Shown here: positions 1 to 7,781 of the stretch, piece after piece
How positions within the stretch are numbered: the first letter of the stretch is position 1
Layout: each line of letters starts with the position of its first letter
Source: an uncultured Amylibacter sp.
GTDB taxonomy: Bacteria; Pseudomonadota; Alphaproteobacteria; Rhodobacterales; Rhodobacteraceae
Direction of reading: 5' to 3'
DNA: 15,302 nt
Assembly: GCA_938001995.1 (NCBI GenBank)
Contig: CALLAV010000294.1
Location: 1 to 15,302 of the forward strand
Notes under the pieces: model-generated
What the model saw: the letters and a program-made list of their open reading frames with translations, nothing else
Told to the model about the DNA's origin: nothing
Databases searched by the model: none
Translations under genes and position numbers: made by a program

Positions 1-78
1 AAAACTGGAAATAAACGTCAGCAAAACCCCCGCCGCCAACCAGCGGGCATTCTCACGGATGAAAGGGATTAGGCTCAT
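1..78 (-). CDS. MFS-like transporter, N-terminal fragment (cut by window edge)
   Basis: The first 26 codons of a minus-strand gene run off the left edge. It begins MSLIPFIRENARWLAAGVLL and continues into a hydrophobic stretch ending TFISSF. A short basic, polar start followed by the first half of a membrane helix fits the start of a major facilitator superfamily permease; from memory, Rhodobacteraceae carry MFS proteins with this kind of opening next to hslU. The ATG at 76-78 is the only reasonable start, because an in-frame TGA lies two codons upstream. No good Shine-Dalgarno is visible before it. It lies 96 bp beyond the hslU stop on the same strand. The substrate cannot be inferred from 26 residues, and the family call is tentative. 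Confidence 0.55.
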   Translation of the reverse strand, partial: MSLIPFIRENARWLAAGVLLTFISSF

Positions 79-174
79 ATGCGATCAAGAACAGGAAACG
101 CTAGTGTCGTCACGCCTTATCTTCTTTTGTCCAAAAATATCTTAAGGTGAATGCGAAGCAGAGGTGCAACGCCC

Positions 175-1482
175 CTATAGAACATACCGACTTACATCTG
201 TGCTTCTCGCCAATTCGCCCAGATGCTCTTCAACGTATTTCGCATCAATCATCACAGACGAACCGCCCTGATCAGGGGCCACAAACCCCAACTCATCAAA
301 CACCCGTTCGATAATGGTATAGAGCCGCCGTGCCCCGATATTCTCAACACTTGCGTTCACCTCTGCGGCGATCCTTGCGATGGCAGCAATGCCGTCTTCG
401 GCAAACGTGACCTCAACCTCTTCGGTCGCCATTAGCGCCGCATACTGCCGGGTCAGCGCATTGTCTGTTTCGGTCAAAATTCGCACGAAATCTTCTTCGG
501 TCAGCGCGCGCAGTTCCACACGGATCGGCAACCGCCCCTGCAATTCAGGCAACAGGTCCGATGGCTTTGCAATGTGAAACGCACCCGAGGCAATGAATAG
601 AATATGGTCTGTTTTCACGGGCCCATGCTTCGTGGAAACAGTCGTCCCTTCAATCAAAGGCAGCAAATCGCGCTGCACCCCTTCGCGGGACACATCCGCG
701 CCACGGGCATCGGCGCGCGCACAAACCTTGTCGATCTCATCTAGGAACACGATCCCGTTTTCCTCAACCGCGGCAACCGCCTCTTGCGTCACAGTTTCCT
801 GATCCACCAGCTTGTCCGCCTCTTCCTCGATCAGAACCTTATAGCTTTCGGAGACTGTCATTTTGCGGCGTGAGGTCCGCCCCGAAAACGCCTTCCCGAA
901 AATATCGCCGATGTTCATCATACCCTGATTGCCATTCGGCTGGCCTGGAATTTCAAACATCTGCATCGGGTTGGATGTGTCGGCTACATCCAGTTCAATC
1001 TCTTTATCGTCAAGCAAGCCATCCCGCAGCTTCTTGCGGAACAATTCCCGCGTCTGCTCGCGACTGTCTTCACCCGTCAGCGCATCCAGAACCCGCTCCT
1101 CGGCAGCCCCATGGGCATTCGCCTTAACTTCTTCCCGCTTCAATTCGCGGATCATCACAATCGCCGAGTCCACCAGATCACGCACAATCTGCTCTACGTC
1201 GCGGCCCACATAGCCTACTTCGGTAAATTTCGTTGCCTCAACCTTCAAAAACGGCGCTTTCGCCAGCTTAGCCAAGCGCCGCGAAATCTCGGTTTTACCG
1301 ACACCCGTTGGCCCAATCATAAGAATGTTCTTGGGGTAGACCTCATCCCGCAGATCATCGCTCAGCTGTTTCCGCCGCCACCGATTGCGCAGCGCCACAG
1401 CAACGGCGCGTTTCGCATCCTTTTGCCCAATAATGAACCGATCTAGTTCAGAAACAATCTCGCGTGGGGTCAAATCGGTCAT
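175..1482 (-). CDS. hslU: HslU, ATPase subunit of the HslUV protease
   Basis: HslU is the hexameric AAA+ unfoldase that recognises substrates and threads them into the HslV chamber in the cytoplasm. The 435-residue product is full length for the family. Visible motifs: the FIIGQ segment near residues 16-20, Walker A GPTGVGKT at 57-64, the GYVG pore-loop motif at 90-93, Walker B IVFLDEID at 244-251 and sensor-2 GARR at 383-386. The inserted I-domain occupies roughly 110-240. The C-terminus ends DVSRYVL, the tail known in this family to dock into pockets of HslV and switch on its activity. The ATG overlaps the hslV stop as ATGA, so the two are almost certainly translationally coupled. I see no hairpin terminator in the 96 bp after its TAG stop. 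Confidence 0.97.
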   Translation of the reverse strand: MTDLTPREIVSELDRFIIGQKDAKRAVAVALRNRWRRKQLSDDLRDEVYPKNILMIGPTGVGKTEISRRLAKLAKAPFLKVEATKFTEVGYVGRDVEQIVRDLVDSAIVMIRELKREEVKANAHGAAEERVLDALTGEDSREQTRELFRKKLRDGLLDDKEIELDVADTSNPMQMFEIPGQPNGNQGMMNIGDIFGKAFSGRTSRRKMTVSESYKVLIEEEADKLVDQETVTQEAVAAVEENGIVFLDEIDKVCARADARGADVSREGVQRDLLPLIEGTTVSTKHGPVKTDHILFIASGAFHIAKPSDLLPELQGRLPIRVELRALTEEDFVRILTETDNALTRQYAALMATEEVEVTFAEDGIAAIARIAAEVNASVENIGARRLYTIIERVFDELGFVAPDQGGSSVMIDAKYVEEHLGELARSTDVSRYVL

Positions 1483-2036
1483 TTAGAAATCTTCTCTACT
1501 GTCATGTTTCCATTGGTATAGACGCAAATCTCAGCCGCAATTTCCAACGCCCGCCGCGCCACCTCTTCCGCCGATTTCTCCGTCTCGCTCAATGCCCGCG
1601 CCGCTGCCAGTGCAAAGTTCCCGCCAGACCCAATTGCGGCCACATCGTTCTCAGGTTCCAGCACATCGCCAGCCCCTGTAATCACAAACAAATCCGCCCC
1701 GTCGGTCACGATCAACATCGCCTCCAGATTGCGCAGATATTTGTCCATCCGCCAATCCTTGGCCAGCTCCACAGACGCTTTCGCCAATTGCCCGGGCGCA
1801 GATTCCAGCTTGGCTTCCAACCGTTCCAACAACGTAAACGCATCCGCCGTCGACCCCGCAAACCCGCAGACAACATCATGCCCACCAGGAGAAATGCGCC
1901 GAACCTTCCGTGCGGTCCCTTTGATCACAGTCTGACCGAGCGAGACTTGCCCGTCCCCAGCAATCACAACTTCACCGCCCTTGCGCACACCCACAATCGT
2001 GGTCCCGTGCCATCCTGGAAATTTATCGTCAGCCAT
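1479..2036 (-). CDS. hslV: HslV, threonine protease subunit of HslUV
   Basis: HslV is the proteasome-beta-like peptidase that forms a double hexamer capped by HslU. I start it at the ATG at 2034-2036 because AGAGGTG lies just upstream; an in-frame GTG six codons earlier is less likely. The product is then 185 residues. It begins [11 protein letters not shown] followed by TTIVGVRK, so a propeptide of about 11 residues would be removed to expose Thr12 as the N-terminal nucleophile. The [10 protein letters not shown] segment and the ARKVRR segment (with the conserved active-site lysine) follow. A short propeptide before the TTI is, to my knowledge, usual in alphaproteobacteria, whereas E. coli HslV has only Met. 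The stop overlaps the hslU start by 4 nt. This family is commonly heat-shock controlled. Confidence 0.96.
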   Translation of the reverse strand: MADDKFPGWHGTTIVGVRKGGEVVIAGDGQVSLGQTVIKGTARKVRRISPGGHDVVCGFAGSTADAFTLLERLEAKLESAPGQLAKASVELAKDWRMDKYLRNLEAMLIVTDGADLFVITGAGDVLEPENDVAAIGSGGNFALAAARALSETEKSAEEVARRALEIAAEICVYTNGNMTVEKISK

Positions 2037-2059
2037 CAAAATCACCTCTTTCACCGCTC

Positions 2060-2087
2060 AACATAGTCATCGCAAATAAAACGCCAA
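2060..2087 (-). promoter_or_regulatory. Possible hslVU promoter
   Basis: On the minus strand TTGGCG (2082-2087) and TATGTT (2060-2065) are separated by 16 bp and would start transcription about 17 nt before the hslV ATG. The context ACTATGT resembles the CYTATNT -10 box described for alphaproteobacterial heat-shock sigma factor promoters, which would suit hslVU, but the -35 does not match CTTGA well. A perfect TTGACA at 2104-2109 lies upstream without a -10 at proper spacing. This is a weak prediction from pattern alone. Confidence 0.3.
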
Positions 2088-2134
2088 CCCCATGTTTCTT
2101 CTCTGTCAAAATACTCACATCAGCGCTGCAACGA

Positions 2135-2164
2135 AAAAGGGCGCTCCAATTGGAACGCCCTTTT
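2135..2164 (-). terminator. Intrinsic terminator after infB
   Basis: A hairpin lies 17 bp after the infB stop. Its arms are AAAAGGGCG/CGCCCTTTT at the outside and TCCA/TGGA inside, around a central AATT. The one non-Watson-Crick position (2144/2155) is a G-U pair in minus-strand RNA but an A-C mismatch in plus-strand RNA. A T-run follows in the minus direction (2138-2134). Both facts point to termination of minus-strand transcripts, that is, the end of the rimP-nusA-infB operon before hslV. Confidence 0.9.
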
Positions 2165-2181
2165 CAAAACCCTTGCTAACA

Positions 2182-4656
2182 TTAATCCAGCTTACGTTCG
2201 ATTTCTTCCGTTTCAAAGATCTCGATCACGTCGCCTTCGCGGATGTCTTCATAGTTTTCAAACGCCATACCGCATTCTTGACCAGACTGAACTTCTTTCA
2301 CTTCATCCTTAAAGCGCTTGAGCGTTTTAAGCGTGCCTTCGTGGATCACAACGTTGTCTCGCAGCAAGCGAACGCCTGCTTCACGACGGGCAACGCCCTC
2401 GGTGACTTCACAACCTGCAATCTTGCCTGTGCCAGAAATCTTGAACACTTCTTTGATCGACGCATAGCCGATGAAGGTTTCTTTGATTTCCGCGGACAAC
2501 AGACCAGAGGCTGCTGATTTCACATCGTCCACCAGATCGTAGATGATGGAATAGTAACGGATTTCCACACCCTTCTGATTGGCGGCGTTCCGTGCTGGCG
2601 CGTTGGCCCGCACGTTAAAGCCGATGATCGGCGCGCCTGATGCTTCGGCCAATGTAACGTCGCTTTCCGTGATAGCGCCAACACCTGAGTGGAGGACCCG
2701 CACGCGGACTTCGTCGTTGCCGACTTTTTCCATGGCTTGCACAATCGCTTCTGAAGAACCCTGAACGTCCGCTTTTACAAGGATTGGCAATTCGGAAACA
2801 TTCTGGTCCGCTTTGGCTTTTGCCAACAATTGATCGAGTGTTGTGCCCGCACCAGCCGCCGCTTTTTTGTCTTTGGCCGCTTTGTGACGGTAATCCGCGA
2901 TTTCGCGTGCTTCTGATTCGCTGGCAACCACATTCAAAACGTCACCTGCTTCTGGTGAACCGTTCAGACCCAGAACCTCTACAGGTACGGATGGGCCAGC
3001 TTCGTCAACGCGTTCGCCTTGGTCGTTGATCAGCGCACGAACTTTACCGTACTGCTCACCCACTACAAAGATATCGCCTTTGCGCAGCGTACCGTTCTGA
3101 ACCAGAACCGTCGCAACAGGGCCACGACCCACATCCAGTTTCGCTTCGATCACAGCACCTTCGGCGTTGCGATCTGGGTTGGCTTTCAGTTCCAGTAATT
3201 CAGATTGCAAAGTAATCGCTTCAAGCAGTTTGTCCAAACCTTCACCGTTCAGCGCAGACATTTCAACGTCCTGCACGTCACCTGACATGGCTTCCACGAT
3301 CACTTCGTGGCGCAGCAATTCAGCACGCACCGCTTGTGGATCCGCACCTGGTTTGTCCATCTTGTTGATCGCCACGATCATTGGCACTTCGGCTGCTTGA
3401 GCGTGGTTAATCGCTTCGATTGTTTGTGGCATAACGCTGTCATCTGCGGCCACAACCAACACAACAATGTCAGTGACTTGCGCGCCACGGGCCCGCATCG
3501 ACGTAAACGCCGCGTGACCAGGTGTATCAAGGAAAGACAACAACGCGCCGTCATCCGTAGTGATCTGATACGCACCGATGTGCTGCGTGATGCCACCTGC
3601 TTCGCCAGACACAACATTGGTCTTGCGGATCGCGTCGAGCACCGAAGTTTTACCATGGTCAACGTGGCCCATAATGGTGATCACAGGGGCACGTGGCTGC
3701 AGGTCTTCTTCTTTGTCGTCTACCGTTACGATGGCTTCTTCCACGTCGGCGTCGGATACCCGAACAACCTTGTGGCCGAATTCTTCGACGATCAATTCTG
3801 CGGTATCAGCATCAATCGTCTGGTTTTGCGTTGCCATAATACCGTTTGTCATCAATGCTTTAACAACAGCAGCGGTTTTTTCCGCCATACGGTTGGCCAG
3901 CTCTTGAACGGTGATCGCTTCAGGGACTTGTACGTCGCGCACAACCTTTTCGCGCTCGACATTGCCGCCCATAGATTTGCGACGTTCGCGCTCTTGTGCA
4001 CGCTTCATCGCAGCCATAGACCGCTGGCGTCCACCTTGGCGACCAGACAGGGCTTGGTTGATTGTCAGCTTGCCCGAGGAACGACGATCGTCGCCGCCTT
4101 TGCCACGGTTTTGCTTTTTGTCTTCCACGCGTGCCGGTTTGTCATCGCGCTTTGCAGTTTTAGCAGGCGCCTTGGCGGCCGCTGCTTCGGCAGCAGCTTG
4201 ATCGATGACCTCAGGTTCAGCAGCTTTTTCTTTTGGTGCGACTTTGGCTTCGGTTGCAGCTTGTTCAGCTTCTTCCTTGGCTTTCAGACGATCCACGCGC
4301 TCTTGTTCTTCGCGCTCTTTTTCATCGCGCTCGCGACGGCGTTCTTCACGCTCTGCTTCGCGACGCTCTGTTTCTTTGGCTTCTTTTGCCGCGCGTTCGT
4401 TTTCTTGCGCAGCAGCAGCAGCCAACGCCTTCTTGCGGCGCTCCATTTCCACGTCGGAAATACCCGGGGCGTTTACGCCACCACCAGCTTTACCGCCAGC
4501 ACCACCCGCCGCACCAGATTTTGGTACGATCACGCGCTTGCGTTTTTTCTCAACTACAACAGACTTTGTGCGCCCATGGGAGAAGCTCTGCCGCACGCGG
4601 CTTGTCGAAGGGCGTCCACCGCCCAGTCCCAATGGCTTTTTGTCGTCGTCACTCAT
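2182..4656 (-). CDS. infB: Translation initiation factor IF-2
   Basis: IF2 is the GTPase that brings initiator fMet-tRNA to the 30S subunit and promotes 70S assembly. The 824-residue protein has a long charged, low-complexity N-terminus (about 1-240, with Glu/Arg/Lys-rich probable coiled coil around 70-135). An IF2 N-terminal domain (about 244-300) is followed by the G domain with G1 GHVDHGKT at 330-337, switch I GGITQHIG at 354-361, G3 DTPG at 377-380, G4 NKMD at 431-434 and G5 SAL at 467-469. Domain II, domain III ([10 protein letters not shown] near 628-637) and the C-terminal fMet-tRNA-binding domain (about 720-824) complete it. The ATG sits 6 bp after the YlxR-family stop, with its Shine-Dalgarno (AAGG) inside the end of that gene. 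It is the last gene of the operon and is followed by a strong terminator. Confidence 0.98.
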   Translation of the reverse strand: MSDDDKKPLGLGGGRPSTSRVRQSFSHGRTKSVVVEKKRKRVIVPKSGAAGGAGGKAGGGVNAPGISDVEMERRKKALAAAAAQENERAAKEAKETERREAEREERRRERDEKEREEQERVDRLKAKEEAEQAATEAKVAPKEKAAEPEVIDQAAAEAAAAKAPAKTAKRDDKPARVEDKKQNRGKGGDDRRSSGKLTINQALSGRQGGRQRSMAAMKRAQERERRKSMGGNVEREKVVRDVQVPEAITVQELANRMAEKTAAVVKALMTNGIMATQNQTIDADTAELIVEEFGHKVVRVSDADVEEAIVTVDDKEEDLQPRAPVITIMGHVDHGKTSVLDAIRKTNVVSGEAGGITQHIGAYQITTDDGALLSFLDTPGHAAFTSMRARGAQVTDIVVLVVAADDSVMPQTIEAINHAQAAEVPMIVAINKMDKPGADPQAVRAELLRHEVIVEAMSGDVQDVEMSALNGEGLDKLLEAITLQSELLELKANPDRNAEGAVIEAKLDVGRGPVATVLVQNGTLRKGDIFVVGEQYGKVRALINDQGERVDEAGPSVPVEVLGLNGSPEAGDVLNVVASESEAREIADYRHKAAKDKKAAAGAGTTLDQLLAKAKADQNVSELPILVKADVQGSSEAIVQAMEKVGNDEVRVRVLHSGVGAITESDVTLAEASGAPIIGFNVRANAPARNAANQKGVEIRYYSIIYDLVDDVKSAASGLLSAEIKETFIGYASIKEVFKISGTGKIAGCEVTEGVARREAGVRLLRDNVVIHEGTLKTLKRFKDEVKEVQSGQECGMAFENYEDIREGDVIEIFETEEIERKLD

Positions 4657-4662
4657 TCGTCT

Positions 4663-5304
4663 TCAACCTTTCAGCGTCGGATTATCCGACTGCTTTGCCT
4701 CTATTATGGCGTCTTCGCCGCGTATCGCAGCAAGTCTTGCAATGTCGTGTTTAACCGATCTGGTTAATCCGCCTCCTGCAAGCGCCGCATGTATCACATA
4801 GTCGCGCCCAAAAGCCAAACCCAATTCGGCGGCTTTTAAGCAAGTAATATGGGTATTCTGGCCATCTGGGGGGCGTAGCTTGCCCTTTTGGGGCTCTGAA
4901 CCGTCTAAGGCCTGTAACAGCACGACAGCTTTTCCAGAAATTAACGCGCCCTTGGTCTTTTCAAACCCACAAATAGCACTCCCGTTGCGTCGTGCAAGGG
5001 ATATCAAATCAATCACCCGCTTTAACAACAGCTCTTCTACCAATTCCAACAACCCGTCAGGGATGGTGGCTTGGGTCTTGGCTGCTCGTGAAAACAGCAT
5101 TTTCTGGATGGCAAGTTTGAGCGCATCCCGTTGGGCAGACACCCAAATCCCACGGCCCGGCAAGCGTTCCGAAAGATCAGGTGTAACCACTCCATCAGGA
5201 GATAGAACAAACCGAATAAGCCCAGCACGGGGCTGGGTTTCACCCGTCGCTATACAGCGGCGGGTGGCCTCATCGGTGTGTGTCTTTCGTCCAGCGCGAC
5301 CCAA
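4663..5304 (-). CDS. YlxR (DUF448) / L7Ae-like RNA-binding protein
   Basis: This 213-residue cytoplasmic protein combines two RNA-binding modules. Residues about 10-85 are a YlxR/DUF448 domain with the signature RRCIATGE and LPGRGIWV. Residues about 90-190 resemble the L7Ae/L30e fold (DLISLARRNGSAICGFEKTK, then KAVVLLQALDGS). In Bacillus the two modules are separate neighbouring genes (ylxR and ylxQ) between nusA and infB; fusion is common in alphaproteobacteria. YlxR has been linked to RNase P RNA and to transcription control elsewhere, so an RNA-binding role in transcription/translation is likely but unproven. The start must be the TTG at 5302-5304, because no ATG or GTG lies between the nusA stop and the conserved RRCIATGE. 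Only a weak GGGAAA precedes it. It is in the same reading frame as nusA. Confidence 0.9.
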   Translation of the reverse strand: MGRAGRKTHTDEATRRCIATGETQPRAGLIRFVLSPDGVVTPDLSERLPGRGIWVSAQRDALKLAIQKMLFSRAAKTQATIPDGLLELVEELLLKRVIDLISLARRNGSAICGFEKTKGALISGKAVVLLQALDGSEPQKGKLRPPDGQNTHITCLKAAELGLAFGRDYVIHAALAGGGLTRSVKHDIARLAAIRGEDAIIEAKQSDNPTLKG

Positions 5305-5328
5305 AGGTGTTTCCCGAAATCTGACGCA

Positions 5329-6954
5329 TCAGACTTCGGACTCCTCGGAGGCTTCGCCGTCTTCCGCTTCGCCTTCTTCGGCGGCAGCGTCTTCGGCCAA
5401 TTGCTCTTCTGTGACCCAACCCAGCATCAAACGGGCTGTCATAACCAGCTCTTGTGCTTCGGCCAAGTTCACATCGAAGGATTCCAGCAGGCCATCGTCT
5501 TTCACACGTTCGCCATCAATGGTGGTGTATCCACCTGCCAGTTCCCAATCCGCACAAGTCGCGAAATCTTCTAGTGTTTTCACACCATCCTCGGCCAAAG
5601 CCACCATCATCTGTGGTGTCAGACCTTCAAAATCGATCAAGGACTGTTCAACACCCAATTCCTTGGCCGCTTCCAGCGCCTTGGCGTTGATTTCATCCAG
5701 TGATTCACGCGCACGGGCTTGCAATTCATCGGCGGTGTCCTGATCGAACCCTTCGATGGTCAGCAGTTCGTCCACTTCGACGTAGGCAACCTCTTCCAAA
5801 GTGGCGAAGCCTTCGGACACCAGCAACTGGGCCACAACTTCGTCCACGTTCATGGTTTCCATGAACAGTTTGGAACGCACTTCGAATTCTTTCTGACGAC
5901 GCTCGGATTCTTCGGCCTCGGTCATGATGTCGATATCAAGACCAGTCAGCTGCGACGCCAAGCGTACGTTCTGTCCGCGGCGACCAATTGCAAGGGACAG
6001 TTGATCGTCGGGTACAACAACTTCGATCCGCTCTGCTTCGTCGTCGAGAACAACCTTTGCCACCTCGGCTGGCTGTAACGCGTTCACAAGGAACGTTGGC
6101 GCATCGTCATTCCAAGGAATGATGTCGATTTTTTCGCCCTGCAATTCATTTACAACGGCCTGAACACGGCTGCCGCGCATACCCACACAGGCACCCACTG
6201 GATCAATGGAGTTATCGAAAGAGATAACACCGATCTTGGCGCGGGACCCTGGATCACGGGCAACCGCCTTAATCTCAATGATACCATCGTAGATTTCTGG
6301 AACTTCCATCTTGAACAGCTCGGCCATGAATTCAGGCGCTGTACGGGACAGGAAGATTTGCGGCCCGCGCATCTCGGAGCGTACTTCTTTGATGTAGGCA
6401 CGGATACGGTCGCCATTGCGGAACAGTTCGCGGTTGATCAACTGATCACGGCGCAGCACGGCTTCGCCGCGGCCCACGTCGACGATGACGTTGCCGTATT
6501 CCACACGTTTGACCAAACCGTTGATGATTGTGCCTTCGCGGTCTTTGAATTCGTCGTACTGACGCTCACGCTCGGCTTCGCGCACTTTTTGCAGGATAAC
6601 CTGTTTTGCAGATTGCGCTGCGATTCGACCGAAATCCATCGGCGGCAGTTGGTCGATGATCCAGTCGCCCACTTCTGGATTGTCCAAATGCGCAGCGGCG
6701 TCATGGGGCGTGATTTCTGTGAAGTGGTTCTCCACCTCTGCAACAACTTCGCGCACGCGGGTCATTTCCAGCTCGCCTGATTTGCGATCAATCTTGGCGC
6801 GGATGTCCAATTCTGGGCCGTACTTTGATTTGGCGGCTTTGGCGTAGGATTCTTCCATTGCCTGCAACACCAGATCGGGGTCGATCATCTTTTCACGGGC
6901 AACGGCGTCTGCGATTTGCAGCAGCTCCAAACGGTTTGCACTGGTAATGCTCAT
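5329..6954 (-). CDS. nusA: Transcription termination/antitermination factor NusA
   Basis: NusA binds RNA polymerase and nascent RNA, promoting pausing and hairpin termination, or antitermination in rRNA operons with NusB/E/G. The 541-residue product has the polymerase-binding N-terminal domain (about 1-130), an S1 domain (about 137-202, [16 protein letters not shown]), KH1 (about 205-280, [15 protein letters not shown]) and KH2 (about 285-350, [13 protein letters not shown] at 321-333). Two C-terminal helix-hairpin-helix acidic-repeat domains (about 365-425 and 435-515) follow, then a strongly acidic tail of about 20 residues ending ASEESEV. Length and layout are normal for proteobacteria. 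The ATG overlaps the rimP stop as ATGA. The TGA stop is followed in frame by eight codons and then the TTG of the YlxR/L7Ae gene. Confidence 0.97.
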   Translation of the reverse strand: MSITSANRLELLQIADAVAREKMIDPDLVLQAMEESYAKAAKSKYGPELDIRAKIDRKSGELEMTRVREVVAEVENHFTEITPHDAAAHLDNPEVGDWIIDQLPPMDFGRIAAQSAKQVILQKVREAERERQYDEFKDREGTIINGLVKRVEYGNVIVDVGRGEAVLRRDQLINRELFRNGDRIRAYIKEVRSEMRGPQIFLSRTAPEFMAELFKMEVPEIYDGIIEIKAVARDPGSRAKIGVISFDNSIDPVGACVGMRGSRVQAVVNELQGEKIDIIPWNDDAPTFLVNALQPAEVAKVVLDDEAERIEVVVPDDQLSLAIGRRGQNVRLASQLTGLDIDIMTEAEESERRQKEFEVRSKLFMETMNVDEVVAQLLVSEGFATLEEVAYVEVDELLTIEGFDQDTADELQARARESLDEINAKALEAAKELGVEQSLIDFEGLTPQMMVALAEDGVKTLEDFATCADWELAGGYTTIDGERVKDDGLLESFDVNLAEAQELVMTARLMLGWVTEEQLAEDAAAEEGEAEDGEASEESEV

Positions 6955-7514
6955 GACGGATCCTCTTCGGTTTCAATATCGTCAAACTTGCTTTCGTCCA
7001 GCCCACCGTCTTTGCGGGCCTTCAAACTCTCTTCAATCAGGGCGTCGGTCAGGACCAGTTTCGCATCTGCCAACCAATCAAACTGTAACCCGATAATCCC
7101 TTGCTGGATTTCAACCAGAACTTCGCCGTCCTGAACCCCGCGCAATTCACCTTTGAAACGGCGCTGCCCGTCGATCAATTCATTTGTTTCGATCTTGGCT
7201 TCATAGCCTGCATAGGTTTCAAAGTCCTTCAATCGCGTCAAAGGGCGATCAATACCAGGGCTAGAAACTTCTAACGCGTATTCGCCTTCTACTGGGTCTT
7301 CCACATCCAAAATCGCCGACACTTCGGTCGAGATTTTGGCGCAATCATCCACTTCGATCCCACCCGTGGGACGTTCCGCCATAATCTGCATGATGGTCTG
7401 CTTGCCAGTGATCAACCGCAGACGCACCAATTCATAACCCAGATCCTCGATCACGGGCTGAACAATTTCTGCAATACGCTTATCAATGGCCGCTTTCGCG
7501 ATCAGATCAGACAT
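6951..7514 (-). CDS. rimP: Ribosome maturation factor RimP
   Basis: RimP is a cytoplasmic factor needed for maturation of the 30S subunit. I place the start at the ATG at 7512-7514 ([18 protein letters not shown], 187 residues). An open frame extends 43 codons further upstream, but that stretch contains the leader terminator and promoter and is not conserved-looking. AAGGA lies about 10 bp before the ATG. The N-terminal alpha/beta domain carries the family signature [14 protein letters not shown] (about 79-92). The C-terminal SH3-like domain covers about 95-165, and a variable acidic tail ends TEEDPS. It is the first gene of rimP-nusA-YlxR/L7Ae-infB and overlaps nusA by 4 nt. Bacteria as distant as E. 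coli share this gene order. Confidence 0.96.
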   Translation of the reverse strand: MSDLIAKAAIDKRIAEIVQPVIEDLGYELVRLRLITGKQTIMQIMAERPTGGIEVDDCAKISTEVSAILDVEDPVEGEYALEVSSPGIDRPLTRLKDFETYAGYEAKIETNELIDGQRRFKGELRGVQDGEVLVEIQQGIIGLQFDWLADAKLVLTDALIEESLKARKDGGLDESKFDDIETEEDPS

Positions 7515-7536
7515 AATTTCACGAGTCCTTAGACAC

Positions 7537-7559
7537 AAAAAAACGGGCGCAGGGCCCGT
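7537..7559 (-). terminator. Leader terminator/attenuator ahead of rimP
   Basis: In minus-strand RNA a 6-bp stem ACGGGC/GCCCGT closes a 5-nt loop and is followed at once by seven Ts (7543-7537; the last stem T is shared with the run). This is a textbook intrinsic terminator, but it lies between the operon promoter (7615-7643) and the rimP ATG, only 22 bp before that start codon. No gene upstream on this strand needs terminating, because the RTX gene diverges. It is therefore most simply read as an attenuator or as the 3' end of a short leader RNA. No alternative antiterminator pairing is obvious to me. Confidence 0.75.
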
Positions 7560-7614
7560 CGTAAATTCCGATGGAAGTCTGGGGGTGGAAGCCAGTCTTG
7601 CCGCTGTTGATGGT

Positions 7615-7643
7615 GATATAGGTGAACGAATCGCAAAGTGCAA
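7615..7643 (-). promoter_or_regulatory. Promoter of the rimP-nusA-infB operon
   Basis: On the minus strand TTGCAC (7638-7643) and TATATC (7615-7620) are separated by exactly 17 bp, a good vegetative-sigma promoter. Transcription would start near 7608, about 95 nt before the rimP ATG and about 50 nt before the leader hairpin. It is the best promoter match in the divergent region between rimP and the RTX gene. No -10/-35 pair of similar quality was seen on the plus strand there. Confidence 0.7.
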
Positions 7644-7688
7644 GTGATCAAAGCGCTCTTGCGTTGTGAACCTATGAAAACTGGATCA

Positions 7689-7721
7689 AATTGCTTGTGT
7701 TTCGTGTTGAGCAATTAACAC
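7689..7721. promoter_or_regulatory. Overlapping inverted repeats upstream of the RTX gene (candidate operator)
   Basis: Two overlapping dyads sit 61-93 bp before the RTX start codon. The first is AATTGCT (7689-7695) with AGCAATT (7710-7716), perfect 7-bp arms 14 bp apart. The second is GTGTT (7704-7708) with AACAC (7717-7721), perfect 5-bp arms 8 bp apart, sharing bases with the first. A T-run does not follow, so a terminator is unlikely. They could be a regulator site for the RTX gene or alternative hairpins in its leader. No regulator is encoded beside it. Confidence 0.4.
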
Positions 7722-7781
7722 ATCCGAAAATTCCTGACGTTAGCCAAGCAGTCCAGATCGCAGCTAACTTCAGAGGATTCT

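Noticed and set aside
1464..2066. A 200-codon open frame on the plus strand, opposite hslV.
   Set aside because: It is fully antisense to hslV, has no family resemblance, and its sequence is what one expects from the complementary strand of GC-biased codons.
2104..2109. A perfect TTGACA on the minus strand upstream of hslV.
   Set aside because: No acceptable -10 box lies 16-18 bp downstream, so I did not call it a promoter.
3307..4767. A 486-codon open frame on the plus strand, opposite infB.
   Set aside because: It is antisense to the conserved infB coding sequence, has a Phe/Arg/Cys-rich composition with no recognisable domain, and lacks a convincing ribosome site. Codon bias of infB explains the absence of stops.
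7515..7643. A 43-codon N-terminal extension of rimP.
   Set aside because: It would translate across the promoter and the leader terminator, has no homology-like content, and the ATG at 7514 has a ribosome site and the expected RimP N-terminus.
7515..7781. A tRNA ahead of the nusA operon, as with metY in E. coli.
   Set aside because: I looked on both strands for a GGTTCRA-type T-loop with matching acceptor arms and found none; the region holds a promoter and a terminator-like hairpin.
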